NCBI GenBank assembly: GCA_003661865.1
Contig: QMWY01000066.1
Span: forward strand, 1-6,380
Direction: 5' to 3'
DNA from: Thermoprotei archaeon
Lineage (GTDB): Archaea > Thermoproteota > Thermoprotei_A > Sulfolobales > Ignisphaeraceae
DNA: 6,380 bases
This document shows, piece by piece, positions 1 to 3,523 of this stretch. The position numbers and the translations under genes were made by a program. Under the pieces are notes generated by a model that worked only from the letters and a program-made list of their open reading frames with translations, did no database searches and was not told the origin of the DNA. Each line of letters starts with the position of its first letter. The first letter of the stretch is position 1.

Positions 1-339
1 CATGTAGACCAGGAGCGCTACCTTCTCGAGATAGTCTCCTCTGGGATACGCTTCGTACTGATTTCGATCAGCGCCTACGGCCTCCCCCACGAGCTCTTGC
101 GCAGGGTCGTTGACGAGGAGCTCGCTAGGCACATAGCGCTGCTTGCGAAGAGGCACGGGTTCAATCCCGCTTTCGAGGGGGGCGAAGCAGAGACCTTTGT
201 TGTAGATGCGCCCCTATTCCAGAAGAGGATCCATGTGAGGGGACGCATAGTTAGGCTCAGCAGCTACGAAGCTGTGCTCGAACCCCTAGAGCTGGTGCTC
301 GAGCCCAAGAGCCCTGAGGAGCTCCACACCCAGCCGTGA
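1..339 (+). CDS. dph6: Diphthine--ammonia ligase (Dph6-like), C-terminal part, 5' end outside window
   Basis: The frame is open from base 1 to the TGA at 337-339, so this is the C-terminal ~112 residues of a longer gene. The TTG at 97 lies inside the coding region and is not the start. Dph6 catalyses the last step of diphthamide synthesis on elongation factor 2, ATP-dependent amidation of diphthine, in the cytosol. The segment matches the C-terminal half of archaeal Dph6 (COG2102, the MJ0570 family). It starts DQERYLLEIVSSGIRFVLIS, corresponding to the family's DQEELL..MV..GF..IIV. It then has the hallmark EGGEAETFVVDAPLFQKRI, the family's GEGGE(F/Y)ETFVLDAPFFKKRI. The N-terminal PP-loop ATP-binding motif (SGGKDS) should lie upstream, outside the window. 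Its last 54 nt overlap the 3' end of the convergent amidohydrolase-like gene. The family assignment is firm from the motif; activity cannot be judged without the N-terminal half. Confidence 0.88.
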   Translation, partial: HVDQERYLLEIVSSGIRFVLISISAYGLPHELLRRVVDEELARHIALLAKRHGFNPAFEGGEAETFVVDAPLFQKRIHVRGRIVRLSSYEAVLEPLELVLEPKSPEELHTQP

Positions 340-1467
340 AGCCCTTTCAGTAAGCACCCCCCTCTTCTCCGGCGTACCCACGGGTGCCCCTCCAATGAAT
401 CCGTAGTCGGGGACAAGCCTAGCCGTAGAGAGGGCGCTTATGAAGCTCATCGGACTCGGTGGCTGGGTAGCGGGGCTTCTGAGAGGGAACAGCAGGAGGT
501 CCGCGCAGCCACCCTCGGCGAGATCCCAGCACCCTATTCCCACAACCTTCGACGAGCCCTCGCTCGCTAACGCGAGCAGCTCCTCTGGCCTCGTATCCCT
601 ATCCCAGAACACAAGCCGGGTGCTCAGCAGAGCCGTAAGCACCTCGCTGAGCACCGAGGGCGTGTTGGCGTGGATGCCACAGCTACCCATAGCCATCCTA
701 AGCCCCTCTTCAAACCCCCTCCTCAAGGGGAAGCAGCTCCCCGAAGCCTCGAAGGCGTAGAGCGATGGGCATACCACCACTGCAGCGCCGCTCCTTCTAA
801 CAGCCTCGAGCTCCCAGCTCGTCACCCAGCTGAGCCCTGCAAGCACTACGCGGCTATCCAGCACCCCGACCCTATCGAGCCACTCAACAGGGAATACGCC
901 GCGCCTCCTCCTATGCAGGAAAACGCTCCTCCTATCGACAGACGCCCTGATCAGGAGCACTGCGCCTCGCTCCCCGGCAAGTGTGTGCGCCTCCAGCAGC
1001 AGATCCCGGGGGGTCTCGGGCGCCAGGTCTACGAAGACGGCGTCCCAGCCTTCCGCAGCTGCTGATGAGAGGGGTGCGGCTACGCTTAGCCTAAGCCCAT
1101 AGCTGCTTCCCACATCCCTCGCCAACTGCGGGCGGCTAAGCACCGTGAGGGCTCCGCAGGTGCCACTCAGGAGCATCTCTATAGCTGACAGCTCTAGGCA
1201 TAGGCGCAGCGCATCCAGAACAACACCCTCCACAGAGCCCTTGACCCTCGCAGCTATGCTTAGGGGATCCACGTAGGCGTTGTAGAAGCAGGGCGTTACT
1301 ACGTAGCCACGGCAGTTTAGCACGGTGCCAGACCTACATCCGCTGCGCGAGCCTAAGCGTATACCCCCGTCCTCTATGCATATATCAACCCCTGTGAGGG
1401 GCGTGCGTCTAAACGATGTGTAGACTACGCTGCAGCCTTCGAGGAGCACGGGCTCTGCGCCGCGCAA
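286..1467 (-). CDS. Amidohydrolase-fold protein, predicted catalytically inactive (pseudoenzyme)
   Basis: This 393-residue protein has the frame of the ATZ/TRZ/SsnA-type amidohydrolases: an N-terminal strand region (DICIEDGGI, 28-36), GYVVTPCFYNAYVDPL (54-69) where active members have G.VV.PGFIN.H.H, a central part (190-265), and the characteristic C-terminal stretch LAEGGCADLLLFPL (316-329, family L.PGK.ADLVV.D). The metal ligands appear lost. HxH is Y65-V-D67; the His of the HxAE-type strand is R174; the VLAHG region reads VLAGLSW; HCP reads V-C-P (232-234); and the catalytic Asp of GTDG is C263 (GSCG). A hydrolytic role is therefore unlikely; binding, scaffolding or regulation would be inferences. 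It has 12 cysteines, many for its size. The TTG start at 1467 sits 2 nt after the preceding stop and has GGAGAGG 8 nt upstream, which supports translation from the same transcript. No signal peptide is seen. The substrate class of its ancestors cannot be told. Confidence 0.8.
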   Translation of the reverse strand: MRGAEPVLLEGCSVVYTSFRRTPLTGVDICIEDGGIRLGSRSGCRSGTVLNCRGYVVTPCFYNAYVDPLSIAARVKGSVEGVVLDALRLCLELSAIEMLLSGTCGALTVLSRPQLARDVGSSYGLRLSVAAPLSSAAAEGWDAVFVDLAPETPRDLLLEAHTLAGERGAVLLIRASVDRRSVFLHRRRRGVFPVEWLDRVGVLDSRVVLAGLSWVTSWELEAVRRSGAAVVVCPSLYAFEASGSCFPLRRGFEEGLRMAMGSCGIHANTPSVLSEVLTALLSTRLVFWDRDTRPEELLALASEGSSKVVGIGCWDLAEGGCADLLLFPLRSPATQPPSPMSFISALSTARLVPDYGFIGGAPVGTPEKRGVLTERASRLGVELLRALGLEHQL

Positions 1468-1469
1468 GA

Positions 1470-2231
1470 CTACAGCCTCTCCAGAATAGCCTCTGCAGCG
1501 CTCCTGAGGAGACGTGGGTAGCTAGGTCCGTAGCTGCTGAGGGTGAGTACTGGGAGCAGAACGAGCCTAGACTCATCAACGCGGAGGAGCCTCGCGTACC
1601 TCGATGAGAGCTCAGGGGTTATGATGCGTGACTTGGCTTCGAGAACCACGAGGTCAGCCTTACCCGCTAGCCTCCTGCGGATGCTAGAGATGTCGTCGCC
1701 CCATACGTAGTCTCTATCGATGAGCATGTTGAGCACGTTGAACCCTAGGTGGGCGAGCCCCGTAGAAACGTGGCTGAAGAACCCCGGGGCGGTCGCCACC
1801 CCTAGATCGAGCTCCACGTATATCGAGACCCCCCGCCCCAGCCCCTTCAGCTCTGAGAGCTCCTCGGCGAACCTCTGGGCCACGGACACGGCTCTCTCAC
1901 GCTCGTTAACAACGGCCCCGATCTCTAGGAGCATCGATGAGATCTCGTAGACGCTGTGGGGGAGCATTACGACGAACACCGGTACGGGTAGCGCCCCACC
2001 CAGGTTCTTAGCTGGGTACCCCCCGCTTAAGAGGGCCAGGTCGGGGTTGAGCCCGCGCACCCTATCCCAGCGGATCGATGTGTAGTCGCCCGCAACGGGC
2101 TTGGCATCGACCTCTCCATAGCCCTGGAACTTGAGCAGCTTGCACCAGGAGCTGATGGCTACGACCCTGTCCCCTAGCCCCATAGCTAGGAGGGACTCGG
2201 TGATGGAAGGGGCCAGGGAGATGATCCTCAT
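1470..2231 (-). CDS. BtuF/FhuD-like helical-backbone substrate-binding-fold protein, apparently cytoplasmic
   Basis: Residues 1-253 match the type III periplasmic-binding-protein fold (PF01497; cobalamin, haem and siderophore binders). MRIISLAPSITESLLAMGLG at the start is the family's RIVSLAPS.TE.L.ALG. SWC (28-30) matches the D.C region, RGLNPDLALLSGG (59-71) the lobe-1 strand, GFFSHVSTGLAHLGFNVLN (150-168) the second-lobe ligand region, and KADLVVLE (191-198) the PD.I strand. Unlike ABC transporter receptors it has no signal peptide or lipobox, even if extended upstream, so it probably stays in the cytosol; its ligand is unknown. The ATG at 2231 is the first canonical start, but it has no Shine-Dalgarno site. 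The in-frame sequence upstream encodes ELGRFVKLPDKP, which is part of the conserved family N-terminus, so the true start is probably about 20 codons earlier. It ends 2 nt before the amidohydrolase-like gene and lies downstream of the permease, probably in one operon. Confidence 0.82.
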   Translation of the reverse strand: MRIISLAPSITESLLAMGLGDRVVAISSWCKLLKFQGYGEVDAKPVAGDYTSIRWDRVRGLNPDLALLSGGYPAKNLGGALPVPVFVVMLPHSVYEISSMLLEIGAVVNERERAVSVAQRFAEELSELKGLGRGVSIYVELDLGVATAPGFFSHVSTGLAHLGFNVLNMLIDRDYVWGDDISSIRRRLAGKADLVVLEAKSRIITPELSSRYARLLRVDESRLVLLPVLTLSSYGPSYPRLLRSAAEAILERL

Positions 2232-2291
2232 GGGCTTGTCGGGAAGCTTGACGAACCTGCCGAGCTCGCGACACCAGATCCTCCGGGTAAT
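2232..2291 (-). other. Probable N-terminal extension of the BtuF-like gene, from an ATT codon
   Basis: Reading the BtuF frame upstream of the ATG at 2231 gives 20 codons back to ATT at 2291-2289, ending RELGRFVKLPDKP just before MRIISLAPS. That string is the usual family pattern (LGR.V.LP..P.RI.SLAPS), so it looks coding. The frame has a TGA at 2300-2298 and contains no ATG, GTG or TTG between that stop and 2231. Either ATT is the start, or a one-base indel separates this segment from the GTG starts in a neighbouring frame (2301 or 2274), or a true ATG has been misread. Confidence 0.55.
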
Positions 2292-2295
2292 CCCC

Positions 2296-2305
2296 GATCA
2301 CCTCA
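2296..2305 (-). promoter_or_regulatory. Strong Shine-Dalgarno site (TGAGGTGATC) before the BtuF-like gene
   Basis: On the - strand TGAGGTGATC is a ten-base match to the complement of the typical crenarchaeal 16S rRNA 3' end (GATCACCTCA). It begins 3 nt after the permease stop codon (TAG, 2311-2309). The codon placed correctly after it, 4 nt from the site's end, is ATT at 2291; the next ATG in the BtuF frame (2231) is more than 60 nt away. It thus decides against the ATG as the main start. Confidence 0.6.
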
Positions 2306-2308
2306 CCG

Positions 2309-3523
2309 CTACTCGTACCTCAGCGCTGTTGCGGGCGGGATCTTGGCTGCGCGGTACGCTGGGAAGATACCCCCTATGACGCTTATCGCTAGTGTCAGCG
2401 CCACGGTCCTCCCTATGAGGAATGCATCTATTTTTGGACTTGCCTTTATCACAAGCGTTGCGGTCACGCTCTTTACGACGAAGCCTCGCGACGCTAGTAC
2501 GTGTGCCCCGAGGGCTCCGAGGGCGATCCCCATGCTTCCACCTATGAGCCCCATTATAATGCTCTCCAGCAGTATGAGGAGTAGCACCTGGCCATCGGTG
2601 AACCCTATGGCCTTCATAACGCCTATCTCCCGCGTCCTCTCGATAACAGAGGTTATCATTGTCGCCGCCACCCCTGCGACGGCTACGGCAAAGGCGGATA
2701 GGCTTGTGGAGAACGTTATGAAGTCCATAGCCCCCGTTATCGACGATATTATCTTGGCTATGCCGAGGAAGGAGATCACGTTGACGTTGTCCCCGTAGCT
2801 GTCCCTTATTGTGTTAGTTATGTACGACACGACGCTTGTGTTCCTAGCTATTATCAGGATGCCTGACCAGTCCTTGAGCCCCAGCAGCTTCCTACCCGCC
2901 TCGAGGTTGAGGAACAAGGTCTCGTCGGGGCTTAAGAGGAACGCACCGCCATACTTCTCGAGGATCCCTGCTACCATCACTGAGAAGCGCTTCGTCGTTA
3001 CCTTACCGCCGGACTCGGCATTGTATACGGTAACCGTTATGACGTCGCCTAGCGATAGCTGTCGCTCATCGGTCTCGCTGAAGGCTATGTTGTACCCTAC
3101 AAGCGCCTTAACGATCTCCCCCGAGGGCGGTATCTCGCCCTCCTTAACCTCTAGCCCTCCCACAACTTGGAATAGCATGTCTAGAGGAAGCGCGTATATG
3201 AAGATCTCCTTCTCCTTCCCGCCCACCTTTGCGAAGCCCCGGGTGGAGTAGAAGGGCTCAGCCCGCTCGACACCATCTATCTTGCGGAAGAAATCAAGGT
3301 CGTCCTGCGTCAACTTGAACCCCGAGCCGGGGGTTACAACTATAAGCCTCTGCCCGATGAGCTCGATCTGCCCTATTACGTAGCTGGAGTACCCCTGAAC
3401 AACGCTGGTCATCATCACGAGGGCCAGGGGGCCTATTGCTATGCCCATTATGGTTAGGGCTGCCCTAAGCCTGCGTTCGGAGAGGCTCTTAGACGCTATC
3501 CTCAGGGCATCGCTGAGCCTCAC
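2309..3523 (-). CDS. FtsX/MacB-family ABC transporter permease
   Basis: This 404-residue integral membrane protein has the complete MacB-type layout and the family's usual length. A short amphipathic N-terminus (SDALRIASKSLSERRLR) precedes TM1 (about 21-43). A large extracytoplasmic domain follows (about 44-262, MacB periplasmic core type). TM2 (265-293), TM3 (312-343) and TM4 (368-391) make up the FtsX domain. ERTREIGVMKAIGFTDGQ (295-312) is the FtsX signature between TM2 and TM3, the loop that contacts the ATPase in this family. The C-terminus GGIFPAYRAAKIPPATALRYE-like end (384-404) is also typical. Such permeases do not form a channel but pass ATPase motion to extracytoplasmic partners. 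The GTG start at 3523 overlaps the upstream stop (GTGA) and has a good Shine-Dalgarno site, so translation is probably coupled to the surface-protein gene. No ATPase gene lies next to it in the window, so the partner must be outside or shared. Substrate unknown. Confidence 0.9.
   Translation of the reverse strand: MRLSDALRIASKSLSERRLRAALTIMGIAIGPLALVMMTSVVQGYSSYVIGQIELIGQRLIVVTPGSGFKLTQDDLDFFRKIDGVERAEPFYSTRGFAKVGGKEKEIFIYALPLDMLFQVVGGLEVKEGEIPPSGEIVKALVGYNIAFSETDERQLSLGDVITVTVYNAESGGKVTTKRFSVMVAGILEKYGGAFLLSPDETLFLNLEAGRKLLGLKDWSGILIIARNTSVVSYITNTIRDSYGDNVNVISFLGIAKIISSITGAMDFITFSTSLSAFAVAVAGVAATMITSVIERTREIGVMKAIGFTDGQVLLLILLESIIMGLIGGSMGIALGALGAHVLASRGFVVKSVTATLVIKASPKIDAFLIGRTVALTLAISVIGGIFPAYRAAKIPPATALRYE

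Noticed and set aside
97..339. TTG at 97 as the start of a separate 80-residue protein
   Set aside because: The frame is open and shows Dph6 similarity (DQE..L, GIRFVLIS) upstream to base 1, so the codon is an internal Leu.
704..735. CCCCT...AGGGG inverted repeat as a terminator or hairpin
   Set aside because: It is inside the amidohydrolase-like coding region, short, and not followed by a T-run.
440..1065. Two + strand reading frames within the amidohydrolase-like gene
   Set aside because: They are antisense to a full-length protein with clear family landmarks, and their translations are Pro/Ser/Ala-rich without domain signal.
2062..2301. GTG-started 79-codon frame on the - strand overlapping the BtuF-like gene
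   Set aside because: Beyond about position 2265 it is out of frame with the conserved BtuF-like protein and its translation is low-quality. Only its first part is of interest, as a possible pre-indel N-terminus (GTG at 2301 or 2274).
2552..2562. AT-rich palindrome-like ATTATAAT as a TATA box
   Set aside because: It sits inside the permease coding region with no gene start suitably downstream on either strand.
2343..3251. Two long consecutive + strand reading frames (2343-2798 and 2811-3251)
   Set aside because: They lie antisense to the well-supported permease gene, show no family motif and have Ser/Thr/Pro-rich composition typical of the opposite strand of a GC-rich gene.
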